Shown here: positions 46,963-56,176 of the stretch, piece by piece
Position numbering within the stretch: position 1 is the stretch's first letter
Layout of the letters: each line of letters starts with the position of its first letter
Source of the DNA: a virus
DNA: 64,000 nucleotides
IMG/VR virus record: IMGVR_UViG_3300020608_000013
Location: 1-64,000 of that record
Direction: 5' to 3' (one strand)
The notes under the pieces: model-generated
The model's input: only the letters and a program-made list of their open reading frames with translations
Told to the model about the DNA's origin: nothing
Databases searched by the model: none
Translations under genes and position numbers: made by a program

Positions 46963-47907
46963 TTAGTCTAATTGATCTCTTGTATCGCTACTAATGAAAG
47001 CTGTCATATGCCATGCGTAAAGCGCTGCTAAATACGCAAGGTTCTTCTCAGCGTTACTGCTCAACCAAACCGCTATTTTACTCATGCTGGTGCGACGCTT
47101 GCCGATATAAGCCATGATAGCTGTTAAAAAAGCTTGTCCTTCATCATCTATTTTATCACCTAACTCAACAACAGATTTTTCAAACTTCTTAAGTATCTTT
47201 TCGAGTGTATCGACCGAATGGTTTTTCTTTGCGTTTTTTATATCGTAAGCCAAAACGGTTACAGCGCGTGCAAGTGCCTTCATTCCTCTAGGGTCAAGAG
47301 GTTCGTACGAATCGTTTAGCAGGGGTAGGTTAGCTGGTCGACGTGTAATATCGAGGGTTGTGAAGTTATATTTCGCACCTTTAAATATAATTGTTTCAAT
47401 ACCCGACTTTAACGTAGTGGTCATACCATCAACTTCATAGTCTGTCGTGAGCGTATTTCCTTTGCTATGAGCGTCTACTTTAGTATATAAACCAATTCCG
47501 ATAGAAGGGACAATACCATCATTAAACGTTAAGGTATTATCTATGTCGTCACTTAGACCGTGTTCCACTCTTCTATTTAGATTCTCAGGAGTTATACCCT
47601 GCACAATATTAATCGCACCCATACTTACGTTATAAAGGTGCTCTGCCTCACCCTTCATGTATTCCGTATATACCGACACATATCGATTATGGACATCTGC
47701 GGCATAGAGCGCCTTTTCATAGACACCATTTTCAGTACCTTCTATAAGATTAGGACGGTCGTCACTTCTATCTTTACGATTTAAAAGTGCCGTATGATAG
47801 TTCAACACCTCCTCTTCTAAAGTTGTTTTATCTAAAATGATTTTACCTCCATCATATACTTTCTCATACTTAGTATAGAACTCTTCTGTAGCCTTTTTAG
47901 TTACCAT
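46963..47907 (-). CDS. Remaining open frame of a decayed internal head protein, 314 aa
   Basis: The open frame starts at an ATG (47907) in the middle of what would have been a longer protein. It lacks the leader and the first amphipathic helix seen in its relatives; those are encoded just upstream, in the same frame, but interrupted by two stops (listed separately). The remaining sequence is charged and helical like the relatives. Whether it is translated is unknown; the ATG has no good ribosome site. If made, it would lack a protease-cut leader and may not enter the capsid. Confidence 0.5.
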   Translation of the reverse strand: MVTKKATEEFYTKYEKVYDGGKIILDKTTLEEEVLNYHTALLNRKDRSDDRPNLIEGTENGVYEKALYAADVHNRYVSVYTEYMKGEAEHLYNVSMGAINIVQGITPENLNRRVEHGLSDDIDNTLTFNDGIVPSIGIGLYTKVDAHSKGNTLTTDYEVDGMTTTLKSGIETIIFKGAKYNFTTLDITRRPANLPLLNDSYEPLDPRGMKALARAVTVLAYDIKNAKKNHSVDTLEKILKKFEKSVVELGDKIDDEGQAFLTAIMAYIGKRRTSMSKIAVWLSSNAEKNLAYLAALYAWHMTAFISSDTRDQLD

Positions 47908-48126
47908 GGTGAGTATACGACCTATAGCTTGCTCAGCTTTTTCATTAAGCCATTTAAATAGTCGTTTAACAGCATCGTTAATTATTTTACCCAGTTTTTT
48001 GAGTAAACGTATAAACGCATGTTACCCATCGCTAAGAACGCCTTCTGTGCTGGATAACACAATACCTTGTGTTTTCGCTTGTAATAGGGTAGCGATCTCG
48101 TCTGATTTTATTTCTCACATATACAT
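47908..48126 (-). pseudogene. Decayed leader of an internal head protein, two in-frame stops
   Basis: In the same frame as the 314-aa frame, an ATG at 48124-48126 reads M-Y-M-stop, then EIKSDEIATLLQAKTQGIVL, SSTE (protease-type site at codon 28), a TAA (48022-48024), and HAFIRLLKKLGKIIN leading into the 314-aa frame without a frame change. Codon 4 is a TGA (48115-48117) and codon 35 a TAA. The segment matches the leader of the 527-aa relative (SEVALMLSLHTQGTILHSNE), so this is a real leader, not chance. Either the gene is inactivated, or the sequence has errors, or the stops are read through. Confidence 0.65.
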
Positions 48127-48164
48127 AATAATTGTTAAACCTCTTGTTTGGATTCGTAACACCA

Positions 48165-48191
48165 AGACACTTATAGTAATTATAAGTGTCT
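48165..48191 (-). terminator. 11-bp hairpin after the 527-aa gene
   Basis: AGACACTTATA (48165-48175) and TATAAGTGTCT (48181-48191) are exact complements around GTAAT, 36 bases beyond the stop of the gene at 48227. It is the boundary between the G-F module and the decayed member. Confidence 0.65.
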
Positions 48192-48226
48192 CTTTTTATA
48201 AAAAACTGCCTGTATAGTATAAACTA

Positions 48227-49810
48227 TTACACAGTAGGCACTTCATTCTCTATTGTGGTAATAGTATCCTCAATGAACTTATATATTCTAGCCCAATATT
48301 TAATGATGGTTGTCTGGTAAGCCACAATCTCACTTGCAATCTCATTCACTTGTGTAATACGTTTATTGTACCGTGGGGTTGCATCTTGTATTTCCTGTAA
48401 AACAAACACGCCTTCAGGTGTGTTGGGATCAAAATTCTTTTCAATCAATTTTTCAGCAGCTTCTTGTGCTTTAATACTCGCCATATACTCCTCTACCACC
48501 TTCTCAACTTTCTTAGAGGGTTTCTTTACGCCATCGAGCACATCTTCTAACGCTCCACTACCTCTTTTAAAGATAAGTGTAGTGGTAGTTGTGTCGAACA
48601 TTCTTTTTGGACCTATGTACGATCTGGGGTAATGTAGTTCTGGTAAACTCAGCTCATTAAACCTCTTACCACGAATATCATAAAAACCCATACCCTTTGG
48701 CGTAGGGAAATGTTGAATATCTTCAGGTAATAAATACTGTTCTATACCACTATGTACATCGAACGCGTGCGACCAACGTGTGTAACCGTAAGACCGATCA
48801 AGTTTTTCTTTAGACGGAGGTGATTTAACCCATTCTTTAATTACCCCAGTAAAGCGATCAGACGTTCTTTTACCGTAGTCATATATCCCTACTAACATGT
48901 TTTCACTAGCAAGCCAATCTTCTTTAATAGTTTCTGCCAGAAAATCCAACGTTGTGTTACTAGGTGTGATTGCTTTCCCAATATGCGGATTAAATAGACG
49001 TTGTAAATATGCATCGAGGTCTTTTGGTAGGGCGATGTTATCTAAACGATGGTTGTCGCCCTCACGACTATAGGTAGGTGATAACGACCCATCTTTAATC
49101 CCAGATTTAACCTTCACAACCTCTCTTTTATATGCCTCTCTATTAGCTTCATATAAAGCCAGCGTTTCTTCTTGTTTCCGCTTACGTTCAACTAATTCCC
49201 TTTCCTCTTCTTCTTTCTTTTTCTTTTCAGCGACCATCTTCGCTTCCAGCTCTTCCCGTTCTTTATCAAGTCGAGCCTTTTGTTCAGCTAAAGCTCTAGC
49301 TTGACTATCAGTCTCCTGCTCGCTTCCCTCTTCGTCTACTGACACCACTCGCTCCTCAACACCCGCTAGCGCTTTTTCAAGTTGTCTGATCGTGGTGTTT
49401 CGTCTACGGAGAGCGTTTTCCAAATCTTCCACTTCTATACGATGCTCTTCCTTCAGCTTAGCCACATCTGTGCCATGATGTAGTGTCTGTGTTGTAAGCT
49501 CACTTTTGAGACCACTATTAGCCTCTTCTGCTTCCTTCAACTTAGTCTCCAACTTTTTGATTCGAGCCTCTAACATTTGACGTTTATTACTAAAAAGGTT
49601 GTCGGGGAGTTGTTTAAGACGAGCTAGTCCGCGCCCTAACATTTTAAAGAAACTCACCACTTTCTCTCGTAAGTAACTAAAAAACTTTTTAAGTAATTGT
49701 AATAAACGCGAGCCGTCCCCAGAAGCGCTTTCGTTACTATGCAAGATAGTACCTTGCGTGTGTAAGCTAAGCATTAACGCTACTTCACTAACTTGGTTAC
49801 TTCTCATCAT
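48227..49810 (-). CDS. Internal head protein precursor (family F), 527 aa
   Basis: The start is the doubled ATG at 49810 after AAAGGAAATAAAG; the longer open frame reaches into the preceding gene. The leader ends in LHSNE|SASG at residue 27. An amphipathic helix follows (RLLQLLKKFFSYLREKVVSFF), then a long coiled coil of alternating E and K residues from about 60 to 245, then a globular C-terminal half. The coiled coil sets it apart from its relatives and could be the part that assembles the inner body. Confidence 0.65.
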   Translation of the reverse strand: MMRSNQVSEVALMLSLHTQGTILHSNESASGDGSRLLQLLKKFFSYLREKVVSFFKMLGRGLARLKQLPDNLFSNKRQMLEARIKKLETKLKEAEEANSGLKSELTTQTLHHGTDVAKLKEEHRIEVEDLENALRRRNTTIRQLEKALAGVEERVVSVDEEGSEQETDSQARALAEQKARLDKEREELEAKMVAEKKKKEEEERELVERKRKQEETLALYEANREAYKREVVKVKSGIKDGSLSPTYSREGDNHRLDNIALPKDLDAYLQRLFNPHIGKAITPSNTTLDFLAETIKEDWLASENMLVGIYDYGKRTSDRFTGVIKEWVKSPPSKEKLDRSYGYTRWSHAFDVHSGIEQYLLPEDIQHFPTPKGMGFYDIRGKRFNELSLPELHYPRSYIGPKRMFDTTTTTLIFKRGSGALEDVLDGVKKPSKKVEKVVEEYMASIKAQEAAEKLIEKNFDPNTPEGVFVLQEIQDATPRYNKRITQVNEIASEIVAYQTTIIKYWARIYKFIEDTITTIENEVPTV

Positions 49811-51062
49811 CTTTATTTCCTTTTTTGTTTGTAAGGTCACGTATCAATAAATCTATTCCGTCATTATACAACTTACCATTAGCTTCAAATACGCCGTACC
49901 ATACTTTTAAAATAAACCGTTGGTAATTGATCATCTCCTGACAAATGTTCGTCGCACTTAAAAACGCTTTATCAAGTTCAGTACAAGCACGCACCACACA
50001 CTTTAGTAACAACTCGTTACTTGTAGCCTCAATCTTTTTAATAAGCACTTCACGAAACTCAAGGTGCTTCTTAATCGTTTTATCAAGATCACTCATGTCT
50101 ATCTGATATTTAAAATGTACCTCGTCAAGTTTTTCACAAAGTAAATCTACTTCGTCTTGAGGCGTATTATAGACCTTTATTTCAGTATCTAGCCCATCAA
50201 TATTACTCTTCTCTAACTTAAGGAAAGGTAATCCATTACTATCTAGCGTACTTTTTAACGAAACTTGCTGGACAACATCTCCCCCTACAAAAGCTTTAAT
50301 CGCGTAATCTTTATCTTCCGATAATTTCTTAGCATATTTTTTATTTAAATCACGATCGAAGAGTTTATTAGTGAACGTCTCCTTTGTACGACTAAAGGCC
50401 GTGTCGGCTGGTGTCAATTGCGGTGGTTTATCAATCGCTTGTTTAATCACATTGAAAAACGTTGTCATTAAGGTCGCTTGGTAGTCGATCACCACATTAC
50501 TAATATAATTAGATATACCGAACTCTTTTTCTAGTATTGCGCTAAAACCCTTTATACTAACCGCTTTACCGCTGGGTAGACCCCCATTCTTGGCAGCGTA
50601 CAGTGCATTGAGGTAGCGTTTTGTCACCTTCGGGTAGGTAGGGTTAAGGTACGTAACATCTTTCGCTATAACCGCCATCGTCTTTTCAATTTCGTCTAGT
50701 GTTACAGCGTTCTCTTCCTGTTGTTTTTTATAAGTTTCAAGTTTTTCACTAATATCACCCAGCGCTAATGCAGCCTCTCCAACACGCTTCTTACTTTTCT
50801 CCACTGTCTCTTTAGTCAACTTAGTCGCGTTACCTTTCTTCTTAAACAACCCTTTCGGTATTTTCTTTATAGCCTCTATTTTTTTATTAATGTAGTTAAT
50901 ACCACTAAGAACCTTCTCTTTAAAGTATCGTCCCAGTTTCTTAAACATTTCTATAAGACGAGTAAACGTACCCTCATCTTTCTCTAGTGTGTAGAACGCG
51001 AACTCTTTTTCAAGCGCGATCTGACCTAGTTTAATTTGCACTATTTCGTCGTTATTAATCAT
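49797..51062 (-). CDS. Internal head protein precursor (family G), 421 aa
   Basis: The leader may end in FYTLE|KDEG at residue 27, with T instead of S, A or G at the first position; an ALE at 16-18 is an alternative. A lysine-rich amphipathic helix follows (TFTRLIEMFKKLGRYFKEKVL), with basic and helical text after it. ATG at 51062 with TTGGAG upstream. Only about 20 bases separate the start from the hairpin behind it, so a promoter must overlap the hairpin. Confidence 0.6.
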   Translation of the reverse strand: MINNDEIVQIKLGQIALEKEFAFYTLEKDEGTFTRLIEMFKKLGRYFKEKVLSGINYINKKIEAIKKIPKGLFKKKGNATKLTKETVEKSKKRVGEAALALGDISEKLETYKKQQEENAVTLDEIEKTMAVIAKDVTYLNPTYPKVTKRYLNALYAAKNGGLPSGKAVSIKGFSAILEKEFGISNYISNVVIDYQATLMTTFFNVIKQAIDKPPQLTPADTAFSRTKETFTNKLFDRDLNKKYAKKLSEDKDYAIKAFVGGDVVQQVSLKSTLDSNGLPFLKLEKSNIDGLDTEIKVYNTPQDEVDLLCEKLDEVHFKYQIDMSDLDKTIKKHLEFREVLIKKIEATSNELLLKCVVRACTELDKAFLSATNICQEMINYQRFILKVWYGVFEANGKLYNDGIDLLIRDLTNKKGNKDDEK

Positions 51063-51082
51063 AAAAACTCCAAAGTAAAAAA

Positions 51083-51120
51083 GTAAGTACCGTAAGGCAT
51101 ATGTGCCTTACGGTACTTAC
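51083..51120 (-). terminator. 17-bp perfect hairpin with T6 tract
   Basis: Arms 51083-51099 and 51104-51120 are exact complements around TATG, 16 bases after the stop of the 441-aa gene. On the minus strand TTTTTT follows directly, so it fits a rho-independent terminator. It marks the end of the K-J-I-H module. Confidence 0.8.
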
Positions 51121-51136
51121 CATAATAAAAGAAAGA

Positions 51137-52462
51137 CTATTTATCGTCTTTATCAGAGCTACCGCTTTTATCTGATTCGTATTTCTTCAAACTACCGTTA
51201 ACATAATCTAACGCGCCGTAAACTGCGGTTGTACTTAAACCAGCCGCATTACGCGTATAGTTCGCATAGGCTTGCGATGCGTCGTTAACCATATTCTTAA
51301 GCTCTTTAGTTGCTTTAGAATTATCGCCTGATTCTTTAACCAGTTGTTTCAAAAGCTCTTGTGCTTTCTTACTAAAGTTCTTCAAGTCTCTAGAATTACG
51401 CTCGTAACTTTTGATTGCTTTAGTTACGCTTTCTGCTGATGATAAAATACCATTCATATCAGATGTTGATAAAATGTCAAGCGCATCACCTTTAGGCGTA
51501 ATAGCTTCATCTGCTTTAGTATCCACTACAACAATACCTTTAGTACGACGAGACTCTTCCCCAACACTATAAGACATATATACCTTAGTGCCGTTTACTA
51601 ACGTTTCTGTCGCTTGTGTTTTATAAAGTAGATTGTTATCGTCTTTACCAAGTTTACTTTCTTTCATACCTTTAAACTTAGCATTACTGAAGATTTTAGC
51701 GATGGCGATTTCTAAATTAGCCATGTGTCGGTTATTTACACTCTTACTAATTTCATCATCTAACTTCTTAATGACATCGTTAAAAACTTTCTTAAACGCA
51801 TCGGCGTTATCCAACAAGTCTTTATGCTCGCTTAAGACATCTTTAACTGCTTGCGCTGACAGTTTTTTAGATTTAGTACTAAATGCCTTTTCAATCGTTT
51901 TACTCTTGAATTCAGCATCTTTCTTAACCTTTTTCGCTTTCTTTACTTTACCTTTTAAAGAATTAATCGCACCTGTCATGCGACCATTTTGTGTGAAGAC
52001 TTTAGTAAGCGCTTCATTAACCATTTCCCATAGTTTAGCAAGAGCTGCCGCTACCGATTTACTAATACCTTCGTTAGAATCTTCTAATGAAGCGATGGCT
52101 GTCTTAGTCTCTTCTAAACGACTATTAAAGCGACCATAATCTTCTAGACCGATCGTTTCTCGCAAATCCGAGCGATCGATATGATCATAAAGTGTCTCAC
52201 AACAAGCGACCATGAAACGTGCTTCAGTGTCTGTCATTCCACCATCATCTAACGTGAGACGAGCACTAGCAAGAACAGATTCAAGCGCTGTCAATGTAAC
52301 AACATTCTTATCAATATCATCAGCTAACAGTTCGCAATCGTCGAAATCTGACTCTAGACTCCATTGCTCTAAACCTGTATCGTCAAAATCAGCGTCAGGT
52401 ACTACTGGGTTTGTGTATGAATTCTCTAGTGCGAAAGATGCAACATTTAAAAAGTGGCTCAT
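51137..52462 (-). CDS. Internal head protein precursor (family H), 441 aa
   Basis: Carries several S/A-x-E motifs: FALE at 13, WSLE near 37, TALE near 61 and IASLE|DSNEG at 127. An amphipathic helix follows the last (SKSVAAALAKLWEMVNEALTKVF), as in the relatives after their cut sites, so the mature protein probably begins near residue 128. The acidic first 125 residues would be a much longer propeptide than in relatives. Lysine-rich helices follow. ATG at 52462 with AGAGGT upstream. Confidence 0.65.
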   Translation of the reverse strand: MSHFLNVASFALENSYTNPVVPDADFDDTGLEQWSLESDFDDCELLADDIDKNVVTLTALESVLASARLTLDDGGMTDTEARFMVACCETLYDHIDRSDLRETIGLEDYGRFNSRLEETKTAIASLEDSNEGISKSVAAALAKLWEMVNEALTKVFTQNGRMTGAINSLKGKVKKAKKVKKDAEFKSKTIEKAFSTKSKKLSAQAVKDVLSEHKDLLDNADAFKKVFNDVIKKLDDEISKSVNNRHMANLEIAIAKIFSNAKFKGMKESKLGKDDNNLLYKTQATETLVNGTKVYMSYSVGEESRRTKGIVVVDTKADEAITPKGDALDILSTSDMNGILSSAESVTKAIKSYERNSRDLKNFSKKAQELLKQLVKESGDNSKATKELKNMVNDASQAYANYTRNAAGLSTTAVYGALDYVNGSLKKYESDKSGSSDKDDK

Positions 52463-52505
52463 AGATACCTCTTTAGGGGGTTAGTATAAAAATTAAATCG
52501 AATTG

Positions 52506-52967
52506 TCAATGTATGACTCTCAATACATGGAGTAAATACATCAACGATTGTTCGGAGTCTGTTAATCGCTTTAACATAAATTTAGTTGTGAGTTCAACAG
52601 ACAGTTTAGGCGTGAGCGGTGTTTTGCGGTAACTTGAAAAATCACCTTCTGCACGCATGAGAACGCTTTTTAATAGAAGGGGATTGTGGTCACACGACCC
52701 CACCATAATACGTTTAATAAACTCACTCACAAAGAGATTGTGAGTATTCGTCCAGTGTTGTGAATGGTTTTGTAACATAACCCATTTTGTCAACGATGGT
52801 CCGAAAGTGAAGAGTGCATGATCAACTAATTCATCTAAGTCCTCAAATCGCCACCCGTTAGACACGCTCCTACTCTCCCAAAACCGTTCAAACGCTAACG
52901 CATGTTTTTCACAATTAGCAGAATCATTAGGTGTTACGAAACCACTATCGAGCATGGTAAAAGGCAT
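52506..52967 (-). CDS. Hypothetical protein inside the internal-head array, 153 aa
   Basis: Not recognised and unlike its neighbours: no leader motif, no lysine-rich helix. The ATG at 52967 follows a strong GGAGGG and lies 23 bases inside the preceding gene. It could be a chaperone for a head protein or a diverged remnant. Confidence 0.6.
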   Translation of the reverse strand: MPFTMLDSGFVTPNDSANCEKHALAFERFWESRSVSNGWRFEDLDELVDHALFTFGPSLTKWVMLQNHSQHWTNTHNLFVSEFIKRIMVGSCDHNPLLLKSVLMRAEGDFSSYRKTPLTPKLSVELTTKFMLKRLTDSEQSLMYLLHVLRVIH

Positions 52968-53955
52968 CACACCCTCCTTTACAAACATAAGGTCGCATCG
53001 CTAATATTTCGTTAACACTTACACTATTCGTACTGTATGCGCTTTCAAGACTACTACGATCTAAACCTACCTTTTCTTCTTCTTGTTTTATTTTTTGTTC
53101 GTAACGATCTACATCAGCCTGTAGGTTATCGATAGTTGATGCTAGTTTAGGATTATGCTCACCGTCGTTAATATTCTTTAAATGAAGTAATCTAAACTCC
53201 GCCGACGCTTTACGCGCTTTCATAGCCTCGTACCGTGCGTTATCAGCTACCGCGTTATTCAACCGAATATAGAAGATTAGACTATGAACAAAACCAACGT
53301 ACCGTTCAGGTAAGAAAGGGTCAATGTGTCCTGCTACCATTGTTTTAATGGTCGACTCATTACGTTCATTAATCTTGACTAACGGTATCTCATTCCAACG
53401 TTTCTCAAAGTCATCTAACGGGACACTGTAACCTTTAACCAACATACCAAAAGTTGTGACATGGCGATTCAAATAAGCTACCGTTATTTTTGGTATGTTA
53501 TCAACACCATCACTACCTTCAGCACTCAATAACTTAATCTCTCGATCGTAGATGAAATTGAGTAAATCCATACTGAACTGACTAATGAAAACACAATGCT
53601 CTACAAGACGTATTGTCATGATTTCCTTTACATTGGCTTCTTTCGTTACAAGATCATCCGTTACTAAATCATCAAAGTTACGATCGATGTATTTAACCAC
53701 TTCGCGTATCTTCAACAATTGACGGTATAGGGAAACATGTAAAGGAGCATTCTTTACAGGTATGTAATTAGAGAGTAGTCGTTTAACACGTATTAAATCG
53801 TTTGATTTATAGGTGATTAGATTACTTGACGATAGTGTTTTGTAGGAAGGTAAAACAATCTTGTCAAACTCTGTTACTACTTTCTCGAACTCACCAAAAA
53901 CCTCACCTTTATTTAATACAGGTAGTAAACGCTTGATGTAGTTTACAATACTCAT
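52945..53955 (-). CDS. Internal head protein candidate with C-terminal cut motif, 336 aa
   Basis: It starts directly with a helix like those that follow the leader in relatives (IVNYIKRLLPVLNKGEVFGEF) and has no N-terminal S-x-E leader. Instead SSLE|SAYST lies near residue 304, leaving a 32-residue C-terminal tail containing SVSVNEILAMRPYV. A coiled coil precedes it (about 265-300). ATG at 53955 with AAAGGAG upstream. If the motif is used, this is a head protein with a removable C-terminal tail. Confidence 0.6.
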   Translation of the reverse strand: MSIVNYIKRLLPVLNKGEVFGEFEKVVTEFDKIVLPSYKTLSSSNLITYKSNDLIRVKRLLSNYIPVKNAPLHVSLYRQLLKIREVVKYIDRNFDDLVTDDLVTKEANVKEIMTIRLVEHCVFISQFSMDLLNFIYDREIKLLSAEGSDGVDNIPKITVAYLNRHVTTFGMLVKGYSVPLDDFEKRWNEIPLVKINERNESTIKTMVAGHIDPFLPERYVGFVHSLIFYIRLNNAVADNARYEAMKARKASAEFRLLHLKNINDGEHNPKLASTIDNLQADVDRYEQKIKQEEEKVGLDRSSLESAYSTNSVSVNEILAMRPYVCKGGCDAFYHAR

Positions 53956-53970
53956 CTTTTCTCCTTTCGA

Positions 53971-55059
53971 TTATATTAACGATCCACCAATATTCTTCTG
54001 TTCGAGAAGATCAAGAATATTTGGATTCTTTTTTGTTTTCTTCAACTCTTTCCATGTTACTGTCGCACCAACATCATCACCTTTCAAGTACACAGTAATG
54101 TTCTCCCAATCACGATCGACAATAATAATCATCATCGCATAAGAATCTTGAAACACGCGATCGCGTATACTCTGTACGGTTAGTGGACCACCTAATTCAA
54201 TTTCAGCGTTCTTAGCTGTAGTCTCATCGATAATATAAACATTCGAGTGAGTGTTCAACGAAATGTTTTGAGAGATCGCACCTGCTTTCTTATTGGTCGT
54301 CGCACGCTTAACGATTTTTCGATAAATACCTTTATCATCAAGCATCATCAACCGCTTTTCTTTCTCAATACTATCTTGCCAGAAAATAAAATCTTTAATC
54401 CAACGACGTTCACCATTCCATGACTTACGGAAAAGTTCTGAAAAACTAGGGCGATGCGTCTGCTTCGATAGAATAGCTGTGGAGAGTTCGTCTTCTATAA
54501 TATTCACATAGAGACGTGCGTTGACTGTTACTGTGGCGGTCTCTTTACCTGCACCAATAGTGATCTCCATACGTTTTCCGACAGATGCGCTCGCTTCCTT
54601 TGGTGTTACGTCTTTAATCGAATAATTCTCAACATCTTCAAGTGAGGGAAGTTGGTGGTGATAATTTTCTCGATTGTTAAAAACATGGTCTGCTTTAGAC
54701 TCTAAAGATAAGAAAGCATCGCTTAGCTTACGGTTAGGGTTGAACTTATCAAGTAATTTAATAACCCGCATGCCATTCACTCTAGCGCCATAAAGTGATA
54801 CTGCTTGACAATAACGTTCTGCAAAAACAGTTAGTGCGAAAGAAGTGATGTCGGGTAGGTTGTCTAGTACCGAACACGTTTTACTAACAATACAGATTGG
54901 ACTTAAGGTAGCCACACCTAGCGCATCTGTTAAAGAACTACCGTGTATTGCTTTATCTGCGCTAATTAAGCCAGTAGCGATGGTTTTTAAATTGTTTAGA
55001 AGTCCCGTAACTTCACCACTCTCTAATGAAAATGTTGTATATGTTTGATCTTTAACCAT
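53971..55059 (-). CDS. Internal head protein precursor (family K), 362 aa
   Basis: Several candidate sites: TFSLE|SGE at residue 13, FLSLE|SKAD near 120 and LPSLE|DVEN near 138. The cut position of the mature form is not certain. The first 110 residues are helical and rather hydrophobic; the C-terminal two-thirds are mixed alpha/beta, unlike the helical relatives. It is first in the array and starts 25 bases from the divergent gene at 55085. No strong ribosome site before its ATG. Confidence 0.6.
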   Translation of the reverse strand: MVKDQTYTTFSLESGEVTGLLNNLKTIATGLISADKAIHGSSLTDALGVATLSPICIVSKTCSVLDNLPDITSFALTVFAERYCQAVSLYGARVNGMRVIKLLDKFNPNRKLSDAFLSLESKADHVFNNRENYHHQLPSLEDVENYSIKDVTPKEASASVGKRMEITIGAGKETATVTVNARLYVNIIEDELSTAILSKQTHRPSFSELFRKSWNGERRWIKDFIFWQDSIEKEKRLMMLDDKGIYRKIVKRATTNKKAGAISQNISLNTHSNVYIIDETTAKNAEIELGGPLTVQSIRDRVFQDSYAMMIIIVDRDWENITVYLKGDDVGATVTWKELKKTKKNPNILDLLEQKNIGGSLI

Positions 55060-55084
55060 ATTTATTTATACCGAGGATTATTTA

Positions 55085-56176
55085 ATGTCTAGTTTAGCTG
55101 GCCATATTGATGACTTCTTTAAATCGAAACCAATAGGGTCTATTAAGAGTGCCTTCACAAATACTTTGTACGGCATCAACCACCGCCAAGTGAGACCTGC
55201 TTTACTACAGAATAGAGATTTACAAGGCCTATTCTTTATTGTTCGACCTCAACTCAATTTTCAATCGGACAACCTTCGCAATATGCGTAAGTTATACCCT
55301 TTGTTAAACGATAACTCATTATCACTACAACGTTATATAAGGTGTATGCTCGATCCGCGTCAAATGCTAGGGTATGATAAAGTCCCACCAATAGATTGCC
55401 CTTTAGTCGATAACGAACTAGCCTTCATACCCCCTTTCACTAACCTAATAAAAAGTTGCTCTGGTTGGTTGGATAGTGTGACTGAACTTTTTATTTCAAA
55501 ACCAGGTCTCTATAAGGAATCCTATATGCAAGTAGATTCCATTATAGATCAATACAATACGTACGACTTAGACTTCACTTTTAGAAATATACGTAGCGAC
55601 CCCATCATTTCATTAATCAATTATTGGCGGTATTATCAAAGCTATGTCTTCCAAGGGAAATTACTACCTTACCCAGATTTCTGGATAGAGAACGAGTTAG
55701 ATTATATGACTAGAGCATACCGACTTGTACTGAAAGAAGACCGCTACCATTTAAGTAAAATTGCTGCAACAGGTGTGTCTATCCCCATTAGTTCACCTAA
55801 TGGTATGTTCTTCGATTTTGACGACAGTGTACCTTATTCAGAACAAACGAAAGAATTCACCATACGATTTAAAAACCTTGGAATGCAAATTCATGATGAC
55901 ATACTTATCAAAGAATTTAATAATAGTGTACAAATTTTTAATCGAGCAATGTTAGATGAACATCGTGAAGAACGTATGGTAGAGATACCTATTGCGTGGT
56001 TACAATACTTCAACCATCGAGGTTATCCACGTATCGATCCTGATAAATATACCCTAGAATGGTGGATTAAGAAAGATGTATTCCATCGTCGTGTTGACGC
56101 TTACCTGAGTAACAAATACATATTCAATGATCGTCATAAAGATACCTTAAGAGAAATTGCTAGAGGAGTCAACTAA
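55085..56176 (+). CDS. Probable virion structural protein, 363 aa
   Basis: Not recognised. Rich in aromatic and Asp/Asn/Arg residues, with short charged helices; no membrane segment. ATG at 55085 after GAGGAT. It shares one base with the start of the 985-aa gene (TAATG), so the two are coupled. A small baseplate or wedge protein is likely because its partner looks like a wedge. Confidence 0.65.
   Translation: MSSLAGHIDDFFKSKPIGSIKSAFTNTLYGINHRQVRPALLQNRDLQGLFFIVRPQLNFQSDNLRNMRKLYPLLNDNSLSLQRYIRCMLDPRQMLGYDKVPPIDCPLVDNELAFIPPFTNLIKSCSGWLDSVTELFISKPGLYKESYMQVDSIIDQYNTYDLDFTFRNIRSDPIISLINYWRYYQSYVFQGKLLPYPDFWIENELDYMTRAYRLVLKEDRYHLSKIAATGVSIPISSPNGMFFDFDDSVPYSEQTKEFTIRFKNLGMQIHDDILIKEFNNSVQIFNRAMLDEHREERMVEIPIAWLQYFNHRGYPRIDPDKYTLEWWIKKDVFHRRVDAYLSNKYIFNDRHKDTLREIARGVN

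Noticed and set aside
47908-48126. Alternative genetic code as explanation of the in-frame stops
   Set aside because: Both TAA and TGA would have to be sense here, while other genes in the window end normally at these codons.
47906-48217. 103-codon plus-strand open frame in the gap between head genes
   Set aside because: The same bases on the minus strand encode a leader clearly related to neighbouring leaders; the plus frame is a shadow.
51633-52139. 168-codon plus-strand open frame
   Set aside because: Antisense to the 441-aa head protein; its Leu/Ser-rich sequence reflects the Lys/Glu-rich codons of the real gene.
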